Assembly (NCBI GenBank): GCA_964577615.1
Contig: CAZNZW010000036.1
Coordinates: 1-31,811 of the forward strand
Source of the DNA: QNYZ01 sp964577615
GTDB taxonomy: Bacteria > Desulfobacterota > Desulfobacteria > Desulfobacterales > QNYZ01
Direction of reading: 5' to 3'
DNA length: 31,811 bases
The notes beneath the pieces were generated by a model that had not been told where the DNA came from, searched no databases, and saw only the letters and a program-made list of their open reading frames with translations. Of this stretch, positions 24,384 through 31,811 are shown in pieces (position 1 is the first letter of the stretch; each line of letters opens with the position of its first letter). A program made the translations under genes and the position numbers.

Positions 24384-24536
24384 AGCCATCACGGTATGGA
24401 ACCTGTCGGCAGACGGTTTTCTCCAAACGTGAAACCACGCGATTTCCGCTTTCCCTGGGTGTATCCGTAGAAGGCGGCATCTTGAGCGGGGGTGTTCACC
24501 GGGCTTCCCTGTAAAAAACGGCATTTATCCTGCCTG

Positions 24537-25294
24537 CTATGGTTTACCTGCCTGTGTCAGAAGATAGTCTCGAAAAACAGAGACCACAGGGGGAAGCGCC
24601 TTATTTTTACGATGAACAAGATAAAACGGTCTTTCCAGCCGAAGCCCACCGATCGATACCGCCGCAATCAAACCGGATTGAAGACTGTCCGTAATTGAGC
24701 GCCTGGATAGGATGGAGATGCCGATCCCCTGTTTAACCGCCTCTTTAATCGCCGCGGTGGAACCGATTTCCGCCACTTCCCGCAGATCGGTTTCCCGGTA
24801 TCCGTTGGCCTTGAGAAACTGGGCGATGACCCGCCGCGTCCCCGAATCCGGTTCCCGCATGATAAACGGTTCCGTGACGANNNNNNNNNNNNNNNNNNNN
24901 NNNNNNNNNNNNNNNNNNNNNNNNNNNNNNNNNNNNNNNNNNNNNNNNNNNNNNNNNNNNNNNNNNNNNNNNNNNNNNNNATGTAGGTGCCGGGAATCGT
25001 GCCGCAGCCGATGGTCACCTTTCCCACCAGCCGGCCGCTGTATTTTTCCACGGCTTCCACCGCTTCCTGGTGGGTTCTCAAAATTTTGCGGGCGAAATCG
25101 TAGAGAATCCGCCCCGCGGGCGTCGGCGTTACCTCCCGGCCCAGCCGGTCGACCAGTTTCTGGTCCAGTTCCGTTTCCAGGTCGCGGATGTGCTCACTGA
25201 TCGTCGGCTGGGACAAAAGCGCCGCTTCGGCGGCCCGGGTGAAACTTTTCAGGTCCACGACTTTGCAGAATACATCGAGTTTCCGGATCTCCAT
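24537..25294 (-). CDS. LysR-family regulator, interrupted by an assembly gap
   Basis: The N-terminal 104 residues carry the LysR helix-turn-helix (SFTRAAEAALLSQPTISEHI) and RLGREVTPTPAGRILY, ending at TIGCGTIPGTY at the gap. The last 113 residues resume at EPFIMREPDSGTRR and end the effector domain. These phrases resemble, from memory, the LysR group annotated as selenium-metabolism associated. The two parts would total about 250 residues with a 100-base gap; since LysR proteins have about 300, the real gap is likely nearer 230-250 bases. The frame across it cannot be read. I chose ATG 25294 over an upstream in-frame ATG because the family starts here. It is divergent from pstS and probably regulates it. 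Confidence 0.85.
24881..24980. other. Assembly gap (100 N)
   Basis: Exactly 100 unknown bases inside the LysR gene, the usual placeholder for a scaffold gap of unknown size. Confidence 0.99.
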
Positions 25295-25368
25295 GGAATT
25301 TTTTGCCTCCGGGCCGCAATCGCCGGGACGCGGCCTCATTATCAACACCGATAGACGGCCGGCATATT

Positions 25369-25383
25369 ATAGGTATTTCCTAT
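25369..25383. promoter_or_regulatory. Candidate LysR binding site upstream of pstS
   Basis: ATAGGTATTTCCTAT is an inverted repeat (ATAGG, 5 bases, CCTAT) that contains the T-N11-A core of LysR boxes. It lies between the divergent lysR and pstS genes and directly abuts a possible -35 (TTGATA, 25384-25389) with a weak -10 (TATCTT) 17 bases on, the usual place for a LysR activator. The leader to the pstS ATG at 25479 would be about 65 bases. Confidence 0.5.
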
Positions 25384-25478
25384 TTGATATATATATAAAC
25401 TCTATATATCTTGTCTCGTCGTCCGGTTCAAGCAGCAGACCGTGGAAAACAATCAGAATCATCAGGAGGAATTCAACC

Positions 25479-26309
25479 ATGATCGGTAAACGACGGATTA
25501 TTTTCTGGGTACTGGTGATGGGGTTTTTTTTGAGTACGGCGGCGTCAGCGGGAGATCTGGATCGGTTTGCCGGCGAGGCCGGACGTATCCGGATCGCCGG
25601 GGGGACCGCTCATATTCCGGTAATGAAAGCGGTGGCCGTCCGGATCATGCGCCGGTATCCGGATATCCACATCTCCATCGCCGGGGGCGGTTCCGGGGTG
25701 GGAATCAAGCAGGTGGGAGAAGGCCTGATCGATATCGGCAACTCCGGACGGAAACCCAAAAAGAAAGAGATCGCCCGCTATGGACTCAAAATGTTCAAAT
25801 GGGCCGTGGACGGCGTGGGGGTCGTGGTCCATCCGGCCAACCCGGTCCGGTCCCTTTCTTCCGAACAGATCCGGGCGATCTTTGCCGGAACGATCACCCG
25901 CTGGCAGGCGGTCGGCGGCCCAAACGCGCCGATCCATCTCTATACCCGGGATGAATCGAGCGGCACCCGGGCCGTATTCTGGAAAAAGGCATTGAACAAG
26001 GGACCGATGGCCGGTCATGCCAATGTGGTGGTTTCCAATGGAGCCATGAAAGCGGCGGTTTCCCAGGATCCTTTTGCCGTCGGTTATGTATCCGTGGGAC
26101 ACATGGACGATTCGGTGGCCGGGGTATCCCTTGACGGGATGGCGCCGACGCTGGAAAACATCCGGTCGGGCCGGTACCCCGTTGCCCGGGGACTCTATTC
26201 CAACACCCGGGGGGAACCGGCCGGCCTGGTGAAAAAATTTATCGATTACCTTTTCTCCGCCGACGGCCAGGCCCTGGTGGCCCGCCACGGTCTGGTGCCC
26301 GTCAGGTGA
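25479..26309 (+). CDS. pstS: Phosphate-type ABC transporter periplasmic binding protein
   Basis: PstS-like protein of 276 aa with a Sec signal (likely cut after ASA near residue 24). The anion-binding loops are recognisable: GGTAHIPVMK, AGGGSGVGIKQV followed by DIGNSGR, and RDESSGTRAVFWK. It captures phosphate, or a similar oxyanion, and delivers it to PstCA. AGGAGG lies seven to eight bases before the ATG; the frame is open further upstream, but that part lies in the control region. No phoU or phoBR gene is nearby, and a LysR regulator is divergent, an unusual setting for a classic phosphate-starvation operon. Confidence 0.9.
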   Translation: MIGKRRIIFWVLVMGFFLSTAASAGDLDRFAGEAGRIRIAGGTAHIPVMKAVAVRIMRRYPDIHISIAGGGSGVGIKQVGEGLIDIGNSGRKPKKKEIARYGLKMFKWAVDGVGVVVHPANPVRSLSSEQIRAIFAGTITRWQAVGGPNAPIHLYTRDESSGTRAVFWKKALNKGPMAGHANVVVSNGAMKAAVSQDPFAVGYVSVGHMDDSVAGVSLDGMAPTLENIRSGRYPVARGLYSNTRGEPAGLVKKFIDYLFSADGQALVARHGLVPVR

Positions 26310-27178
26310 CCCGTTCCACCGAAAGGGCCGTCGAGGCGCTCTTTTTTCTCTCGGCGATGGTCAGCGGACTGATCATCTGTCTGATTTTCGTGTTTTTGCT
26401 GATTCCGGCCTGGCCGCTGTTTTCCCAGGGCCGGTTTCCATCGATCCTCACCGGTCCCTGGTCGCCCCATCTCGGACAGTTCGGGATCTACCCCATGATC
26501 ACCGGCACCCTGGCGATCACCCTGCTGACGATGCTCCTGGCCGTTCCCCTGAGTCTGGGGTGCGCCGCTCTCCTCAGCATCGGAAACCGATCCCGCTTCA
26601 GCCGGGGATTCTGCCGGGTGTTGCGTAAAACCGTGGAAATGATGACCGGTGTCCCCACGGTCGTTTACGGGTTTGTCGGTATTTTTCTGCTGGTTCCCCG
26701 GGTCCGCCATCTCTTTCAGGACGGATCCGGAATGTGCATCCTCTCCGCCGCCCTGATGCTGACCCTGCTCGTCGCTCCCACCATGATCCTCCTTTTCGAC
26801 GACCATTTCAAAAGCGTCCCGCCGGCCTACGGCGATGCCGTCCGGGCCCTGGGCGGCACGGAGGTACAGTATTTTCTTTATGTAACCCTGCCCCGGTCAC
26901 GGCCGGGGATTCTGGCGGGGGTGACCCTGGCCTGCGGCCGGGCCCTGGGCGATACGCTTATCGCCCTGATGATCGCCGGAAACGCGGTTCAGGTGCCGGG
27001 GTCGCTGCTCGATTCCGCCCGAACGCTGACCGCCCATATCGCCCTGGTTTTTGCCGCCGATTATTACAGCCCCGAGTTTCAGGCCGTCTTCGCCTGCGCC
27101 CTGATTCTCTACCTGCTTTCCGGCAGTCTGGCACTCACGGCCCGGCGGCTTCACGACCGCCGGGAACTCCGGAGGTAA
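26306..27178 (+). CDS. pstC: Phosphate-type ABC transporter permease
   Basis: Inner-membrane permease of 290 aa with about six membrane segments. The EAA-type loop that contacts the ATPase reads AVRALGGTEVQYFLYVTLPR followed by SRPGILAG. The start is GTG, with a GTGA overlap on the pstS stop, so translation is coupled. It forms the channel with PstA. Confidence 0.9.
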   Translation: MTRSTERAVEALFFLSAMVSGLIICLIFVFLLIPAWPLFSQGRFPSILTGPWSPHLGQFGIYPMITGTLAITLLTMLLAVPLSLGCAALLSIGNRSRFSRGFCRVLRKTVEMMTGVPTVVYGFVGIFLLVPRVRHLFQDGSGMCILSAALMLTLLVAPTMILLFDDHFKSVPPAYGDAVRALGGTEVQYFLYVTLPRSRPGILAGVTLACGRALGDTLIALMIAGNAVQVPGSLLDSARTLTAHIALVFAADYYSPEFQAVFACALILYLLSGSLALTARRLHDRRELRR

Positions 27179-27183
27179 AGCAC

Positions 27184-28089
27184 ATGCGGTTACCAGAAAA
27201 AGCCCTCCCCGTTTTCTCCTGGCTGTGCGGTCTGATCCTGCTGACGGCCATCGGCTGCGTCATTGGATTTTTATTCTTCAAGGGATGGCGGAGCCTCCAT
27301 CTGCCGCTCGTTTTCGGCACCACACCCCCGTGGGATGCGATTCTGCTCAGGCGCCGGGTGTTCGACGGCCTGTTTCCGGCCATGGCCGGAACGTTCCTGC
27401 TGGTCTGTCTGGCCGTGGGCTGGGCGGTCCCCGCCGGTATCGGCGCCGGTATTTACCTGGCGGAATACGCCGGGGGAAAGACCCGGACATTTCTGAATCT
27501 GATCTTCGATCTGCTGGCCGGCCTGCCCTCCATCGTGATCGGGCTGTTCGGCTTTTCAATCACCGTCTATCTGAACCATCACCTGTCCGCCCGGATTTAC
27601 CCCTGCCTGCTCATTTCCAGCGTGGCCCTGGCCTTTCTCGTGCTGCCTTATACGATCCGGGCCACCCAGACGGCCCTGGAAAGCCAGCCGGCCTCCCTGC
27701 GGATGACCGCCCCGGCCCTGGGCGCCGGCAGACTGCAGAATATCATTCATGTCCTCCTGCCCCAGTCCCTCTCCGGCATTATGAGCGGCGTGATTCTCGC
27801 CACGGGCCGGTGTGCCGAAGACACGGCGGTGATCATGCTCACCGGCGCCGTGGCCACGGCCGGCCTGCCGCAATCGGTCTTTTCCGGTTATGAAGCCCTT
27901 CCCTTTTATATTTACTATATCTCCTCGCAATACACCGGCCCGGAAGAACTGGCCACCGGCTACGGCGCCGCGATCATTCTGCTCGTCATCTGCCTGATGC
28001 TGTTCAGCCTGGCCTTTTTCATCCAGAAAAAGGTGCGCCATGCCACACAGGGCCGGAACGATCCCATCCCGGCAGGGGCACGATCATGA
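27184..28089 (+). CDS. pstA: Phosphate-type ABC transporter permease
   Basis: Second permease, 301 aa, about six membrane segments. Family features include GAGIYLAEYAG, the GLPSIVIGLFGF segment and the ATPase-contact loop APALGAGRLQNIIHVLLPQS. GGAGG is followed by TAAAGCAC and the ATG at 27184, only five bases after pstC ends. A longer open frame extends upstream through pstC but has no PstA features. Confidence 0.9.
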   Translation: MRLPEKALPVFSWLCGLILLTAIGCVIGFLFFKGWRSLHLPLVFGTTPPWDAILLRRRVFDGLFPAMAGTFLLVCLAVGWAVPAGIGAGIYLAEYAGGKTRTFLNLIFDLLAGLPSIVIGLFGFSITVYLNHHLSARIYPCLLISSVALAFLVLPYTIRATQTALESQPASLRMTAPALGAGRLQNIIHVLLPQSLSGIMSGVILATGRCAEDTAVIMLTGAVATAGLPQSVFSGYEALPFYIYYISSQYTGPEELATGYGAAIILLVICLMLFSLAFFIQKKVRHATQGRNDPIPAGARS

Positions 28090-28826
28090 CCCATCCGATT
28101 AAAATCCGCATCAGCGATCTTTCCTTTGCGTACTCCGGCCGGCCGGTCCTCGATCATACCTCCATCACGTTCCGGGAAAACCGGATTACCGCCATTGTCG
28201 GACCCTCGGGCTCCGGTAAGTCGACTTTTCTGAAGATCCTCAACCGGTTGTGGGAAACCGGTTCAAGCGGCGCCCTGACCGGTACGGTCGAGATCCGGTT
28301 CGCCGGCCGGTTTCAGAATATCTATCAGCCGTCCTATCCGGTCACCCGCCTGCGCCGGCAGGTGGGAATGGTTTTCCAGATCCCCAATCCCCTTCCCATG
28401 AGCATTTTCAGAAATGTGGCCTTTCCCCTGGAACTGCAGGGAAAAACCGGCCGGCCGGCGATCCGGAAACGGGTGGAACAGACGCTGAAAACGGTCGGGC
28501 TGTGGGACGAGGTGGCCGACCGGCTCAACGCACCGGCCCTGGAGCTGTCCGGCGGCCAGCAGCAGCGGCTCTGCATCGCCCGGGCCATGATCCTGTCGCC
28601 CGATGTCCTTCTTCTCGACGAGCCCACCGCCTCCCTCGACCACCGGGCCGCCGACACCATTGAACGGCTCCTGATGCAGCTCAAACACCGGTGCACCCTT
28701 CTGGTGGTTTCCCATTATCTCGATCAGATCCGCCGGATTGCCGATACCGTCGTTACCCTGGACAGGGGGAAACTGGCCGTGCAGATGCCCACGGCCGGAC
28801 ATCCCTCCGGACCGGAAACAGGTTGA
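28086..28826 (+). CDS. pstB: Phosphate-type ABC transporter ATPase
   Basis: ATP-binding subunit of 246 aa. Walker A is GPSGSGKST at residues 39-47, the signature LSGGQQQR begins at 154, Walker B is VLLLDEP at about 174-180, and the switch His is at 210 in VVSHYLDQ. All are intact. It powers the PstCA channel. ATGA overlap with pstA. The run of genes ends here without phoU; a 61-base gap with no clear terminator leads to the next gene. Confidence 0.9.
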   Translation: MTHPIKIRISDLSFAYSGRPVLDHTSITFRENRITAIVGPSGSGKSTFLKILNRLWETGSSGALTGTVEIRFAGRFQNIYQPSYPVTRLRRQVGMVFQIPNPLPMSIFRNVAFPLELQGKTGRPAIRKRVEQTLKTVGLWDEVADRLNAPALELSGGQQQRLCIARAMILSPDVLLLDEPTASLDHRAADTIERLLMQLKHRCTLLVVSHYLDQIRRIADTVVTLDRGKLAVQMPTAGHPSGPETG

Positions 28827-28887
28827 GATACCGGCCGACCGGTGATATGTCGACATCACACGAACATGAACGGATCGTCATGCGGAC

Positions 28888-29532
28888 ATGAAAGAAATCT
28901 GGATCATCGGCATGGGGCGGTTCGGCCGTCTGGCCGCCGGCCGGTTGGCAAAAATTCACCCCCGGCACCATCTGGTGCTGGTGGACCCGGACCGTAACCA
29001 CCTGCGGCAGGGCCGCGGTCCCCGTCGCACCCTCGAACCGATGGACGGGGTCTCTTTTCTGGATCGGCGGCTCAATCCGGAAAACGCGCCGGACTGGATC
29101 ATACCGGCACTGCCCGTCCACCTGGCCGCCCGATGGTGTCTGGCCCGGCTGGGAAAATACGGGCTGAGGCCGGTCGATATTCCATCTGGAATGGATGACC
29201 TCGTTCCCCATCCGATGCGGGACCCGGCGGGTCCGGTATACGTCAGCCACGCCGATTTTATCTGTCCGGACGACTGTGCCGAACCGGCAACCATCTGCAC
29301 GGTAACCCGGAAAAAGCGCCGGGCGGATATGTTTGATCTGCTGGGATCTATCCGGATGTCCGGATTTTTATCTCTGACGGTGAGAAGTTTTCAGCTGGCC
29401 CCGGGCGTGGGCGGCTATCGGCCCCGTCAGCTGTTTGGTCTGTTGAAGCAAGTTGAGCAGCATAAAGAAAAATATCTGTTGAGTACAGCTTGCCGGTGCC
29501 ACGGCGTGATTACCGGTCTGGAATATATCTGA
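28888..29532 (+). CDS. Rossmann-fold protein with conserved-looking Cys cluster, function unknown
   Basis: Protein of 214 aa that I do not recognise as a characterised enzyme. The N-terminus has a dinucleotide-binding motif, IIGMGRFGRLAAGRL (GxGxFG at residues 8-13), with an acidic strand end at LVLVDPD typical of NAD binding. This N-terminal part resembles TrkA-N/KTN domains. The middle has Cys126, Cys130 and Cys137 (CPDDC ... ICT), and the end has Cys202 and Cys204 (ACRCHGV). These five could bind a metal or Fe-S cluster. An in-frame stop just upstream fixes the start at 28888. The gene lies 15 bases before cobO, so a link to corrinoid chemistry is plausible but not shown. Confidence 0.6.
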   Translation: MKEIWIIGMGRFGRLAAGRLAKIHPRHHLVLVDPDRNHLRQGRGPRRTLEPMDGVSFLDRRLNPENAPDWIIPALPVHLAARWCLARLGKYGLRPVDIPSGMDDLVPHPMRDPAGPVYVSHADFICPDDCAEPATICTVTRKKRRADMFDLLGSIRMSGFLSLTVRSFQLAPGVGGYRPRQLFGLLKQVEQHKEKYLLSTACRCHGVITGLEYI

Positions 29533-29547
29533 AGTTGTGAGGAATCC

Positions 29548-30075
29548 ATGAACCGAAAAGGATTGATCTGCATCAACACGGGAGACGGAAAGGGCAAAAC
29601 CACGGCCGCCATCGGTACCGCCATCCGGGCCGCGGGCCAGGGATTGAAGGTGCTGATTCTGCAGTTCATGAAAGGCCAGACAGATATCGGTGAACTGAAA
29701 GCGCTTGCCAAAATGAACCTGCCCATCACCCTCCGCCAATACGGCCGTAAAACATTTATCCGCAACCGGGACAGCAAAGCCGTTGACATCGAGCTGGCCC
29801 GGGCGGGCCTCGAAGATTTTAATAAAGCCGTGGCCGGCGATGATTTTGACCTGATCGTCCTGGATGAGATCAACATGGCCATTGATTTTGATCTGCTGCC
29901 TCTGGACGCGGTCATGACGGCCATCCGGGAAAAACCGCCCGAACTGCATCTGATCCTGACGGGGCGCAACGCCAAGGCGGCGCTCATTGAGATGGCCGAT
30001 CTCGTCACGGAGATGAAAGAAATCAAACACCCGTACAACAACGGGATCATGGCTCAGAAGGGAATCGAATTCTAA
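29548..30075 (+). CDS. cobO: Cob(I)yrinic acid a,c-diamide adenosyltransferase (CobO/BtuR type)
   Basis: Corrinoid adenosyltransferase of 175 aa. The N-terminal P-loop NTGDGKGKTTAA (Lys15, Lys17) binds ATP, VLILQFMKG follows, and the Walker B-like LIVLDEINMAID and LILTGRNA are typical of the family. It attaches the adenosyl group to the cobalt of a reduced corrinoid. GAGGAATCC precedes the ATG. No other cobalamin biosynthesis gene is visible, so it may serve a local corrinoid protein system together with the activator encoded next. Confidence 0.92.
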   Translation: MNRKGLICINTGDGKGKTTAAIGTAIRAAGQGLKVLILQFMKGQTDIGELKALAKMNLPITLRQYGRKTFIRNRDSKAVDIELARAGLEDFNKAVAGDDFDLIVLDEINMAIDFDLLPLDAVMTAIREKPPELHLILTGRNAKAALIEMADLVTEMKEIKHPYNNGIMAQKGIEF

Positions 30076-30115
30076 ACGGATTTTTTAAAAAATAGCAGAA
30101 GAAGGAATACGACAC

Positions 30116-31811
30116 ATGGATAAAGAAACGGCAATGGTTATTTTCCAGCCGTCGGGCCGGCGGGGCGAAGTCCCCAGAGGAACCAGTATTATTGAAGCAT
30201 CCCGGCGAATCGGAGTCGATATCGAGGCGCTGTGCGGCGAAAAAAAAATATGCGGCAAATGCGTGGTACGCATCGAAAACGGCCGCTTTGAAAAATTCGG
30301 CATCACATCCAGCCCCGGCCATGTCAGCCCCTGGCAAGAAGAAGAAGGCCAGTTCATTTCGGCGGACCGGAAAGCCAACGGGTACCGCCTCGGGTGTGTC
30401 GCGAAAATAGAAGGCGATATTCTGGTCTATGTCCCTGAAACCTCCCGGGCCGGCAAACAGGTGGTCAGCAAAGCCGCCCGGGATATTCATATTGAGCACA
30501 ATCCGGCCGTGCGGGTCTATTATGTCCAGGTCGAACCGCCGAGTTTTGAAGAACCCACGGGAGATTTTGAACGGGTCTGCCGGGGCCTGGAAAGGGACCA
30601 TGGCCTTGAGAACCTGACCATTGATATTTTTGCCCTGCGACAGCTTTCCGGCGCCCTGCGAAAAGGAAAATGGGCCGTCACCGTCAGTGTCTGGAATGGC
30701 AGAGAGGTGATCCGGGTACGGCCGGGTCGGGTCAAAGCGGCTTATGGGATCGCCATTGACGTGGGGACTACTACCGTGGCCGGGTACCTGTGTGATTTGC
30801 AGACCATGGAAGTACTGGAAACCGTATCCATGATGAATCCGCAATGCAAATACGGCGAAGATGTTATGGCACGCATCACCTACCACATGATGAATGAAGA
30901 CGGCCTGCAGCGGATGAGTGACGATATTATTGAAGGAATCAACGAACTGATCGACCGGGCCGTGGCCGGCACGCATCCGTCCAAAAAGAAATCAAAAGAG
31001 AGCGGTGCCGCAGCGGATTCGGACAATGCACTGGAAAGCGAAAAAACCTGCCGGTGCCTGGCGCGTGAGGATATTGAAGATATCACCATCGGTTTCAACA
31101 CGGCCATGCACCACATCTTTCTGTCGCTGAATCCCGAATATATCGGCGTGGCGCCCTTTCCCCCGGCCATCCATCACAGCATGGACATCAAGGCCCGGGA
31201 TCTGGGTATCCGTATCAACCCTTCCAGTTATCTGTTTGTTCTGCCCATTGAAGCCGGTTTTGTGGGGGCCGATAACGTGGGCGTGCTGATTGCCGAAGAA
31301 CCTTACAAACAGGAAGAGAACCAGCTGATCATTGATATCGGCACCAACGGCGAACTGGTGCTGGGAAACCGCCACAAACTGATTTCCTCATCATGCGCCA
31401 CCGGTCCGGCCCTGGAAGGGGCTCAGATCACTTTCGGCATGCGGGCCGCGCCCGGTGCCATTGAGCGGGTTGAAATCGATCCGGAAACAAAGGAAGTGAA
31501 TTACAAAGTCATTGGCCGGGAAGCCTGGCGCCGATTTTCAGAACCCGGAGACATGAAGGCCAAGGGGATCTGCGGGTCCGGTATCCTCGATCTGCTGGCC
31601 GAATTGTACCGGTCCAACATTATTTTAAAAAGCGGGGCGTTCAATAAAAAAGATCTGGAAGGCCATCCCCGCTTCCGAAAAAACCCGGACACCGGACATC
31701 TCGAATTTGTACTGGCCTGGGCAAAAGAATCAAGCATCGATCAGGACATCGTCATTACCCAGAAAGATATCCGCCAGATCCAGCTGGCCAAGGGGGCCCT
31801 CTATGCCGGCT
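30116..31811 (+). CDS. RACo-like ASKHA-domain ferredoxin (corrinoid activator), 3' end missing
   Basis: The frame is open from ATG 30116 (AAGGA about ten bases upstream) to the window end, 565 codons. The N-terminal plant-type [2Fe-2S] ferredoxin has Cys40, Cys46, Cys49 (CGEKKICGKC) and Cys93 (LGCVAKI). The ASKHA ATPase part shows IDVGTTTVAGYL near residue 212, IDIGTNGELVLG near 406 and ICGSGILDL near 485. Relatives (RACo, RamA-like activators) use ATP to drive electrons to inactive Co(II) corrinoid proteins of methyltransferase systems. An unusual charged insert near residues 286-314 (KKKSKES, then ALESEKTCRC) is likely a flexible loop. Methyltransferase and corrinoid-protein genes are expected just downstream but are out of view. 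Confidence 0.9.
   Translation, partial: MDKETAMVIFQPSGRRGEVPRGTSIIEASRRIGVDIEALCGEKKICGKCVVRIENGRFEKFGITSSPGHVSPWQEEEGQFISADRKANGYRLGCVAKIEGDILVYVPETSRAGKQVVSKAARDIHIEHNPAVRVYYVQVEPPSFEEPTGDFERVCRGLERDHGLENLTIDIFALRQLSGALRKGKWAVTVSVWNGREVIRVRPGRVKAAYGIAIDVGTTTVAGYLCDLQTMEVLETVSMMNPQCKYGEDVMARITYHMMNEDGLQRMSDDIIEGINELIDRAVAGTHPSKKKSKESGAAADSDNALESEKTCRCLAREDIEDITIGFNTAMHHIFLSLNPEYIGVAPFPPAIHHSMDIKARDLGIRINPSSYLFVLPIEAGFVGADNVGVLIAEEPYKQEENQLIIDIGTNGELVLGNRHKLISSSCATGPALEGAQITFGMRAAPGAIERVEIDPETKEVNYKVIGREAWRRFSEPGDMKAKGICGSGILDLLAELYRSNIILKSGAFNKKDLEGHPRFRKNPDTGHLEFVLAWAKESSIDQDIVITQKDIRQIQLAKGALYAG

Noticed and set aside
1..31811. CRISPR arrays, insertion sequences, prophage genes, tRNA or rRNA
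   Set aside because: No regular repeat-spacer pattern, transposase, integrase, terminal inverted repeats or cloverleaf-like segment was seen on reading the window.

Overview
The window looks like chromosomal DNA from a high-GC anaerobic bacterium, most likely a sulfate-reducing Desulfobacterota (Desulfobacteria-like). Several gene families support this: a stand-alone ferredoxin-thioredoxin reductase catalytic chain with a glutaredoxin, a DsrE-family protein, a PEP-CTERM exported protein, a LysR regulator of the type linked to selenium metabolism, a CobO adenosyltransferase, and an ASKHA-domain ferredoxin of the RACo (corrinoid activator) kind. The assignment rests on family content only. There are no rRNA or tRNA genes, no insertion sequence and no CRISPR array. 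A 100-base run of N (24881-24980) interrupts one gene.

Layout. (1) 1-190: the 3' end of a PEP-CTERM protein gene and its terminator. (2) 13492 down to 236, minus strand: a compact run of 12 genes, many joined by 4-base ATGA overlaps. In order of transcription they encode a degenerate RsbW-like ATPase domain fused to a GNAT-like acyltransferase, a HisC-like aminotransferase, the three subunits of an XDH-type molybdenum hydroxylase, an MFS transporter, an SGNH hydrolase, a second GNAT-like protein, a STAS anti-sigma-antagonist, an intact RsbW-like ATPase, an NMT1/THI5-like periplasmic binding protein, and a Cache-HAMP-PP2C (RsbU-like) phosphatase. (3) 13792-14958, minus: an FTR/glutaredoxin pair and a DsrE-like protein. 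(4) 15220-21126, minus: glnD-amt-glnK-glnA, the nitrogen-control and ammonium-assimilation set, with a candidate sigma-54 promoter in front of glnD. (5) 21550-24383, plus: a SulP anion transporter with a Cys-rich tail, coupled to a tandem universal-stress protein. (6) 24537-25294, minus: the LysR regulator (gapped), divergent from pstSCAB (25479-28826, plus). (7) 28888 to the end, plus: a Rossmann-fold protein, CobO and a partial RACo-like activator, probably the start of a corrinoid-dependent locus.

The most unusual region is the 12-gene operon. It holds the phosphatase, antagonist and kinase of a partner-switching cascade, but no sigma factor. It also holds a binding protein with no permease, a molybdenum hydroxylase, an aminotransferase, an exporter, an esterase-like protein and two GNAT proteins of the same two-part architecture, one fused to a kinase domain that has lost its ATP-binding residues. 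My reading is a ligand-responsive switch that controls uptake or modification of a small, possibly heterocyclic, molecule. The genes and motifs are seen directly; the joint function is inference.
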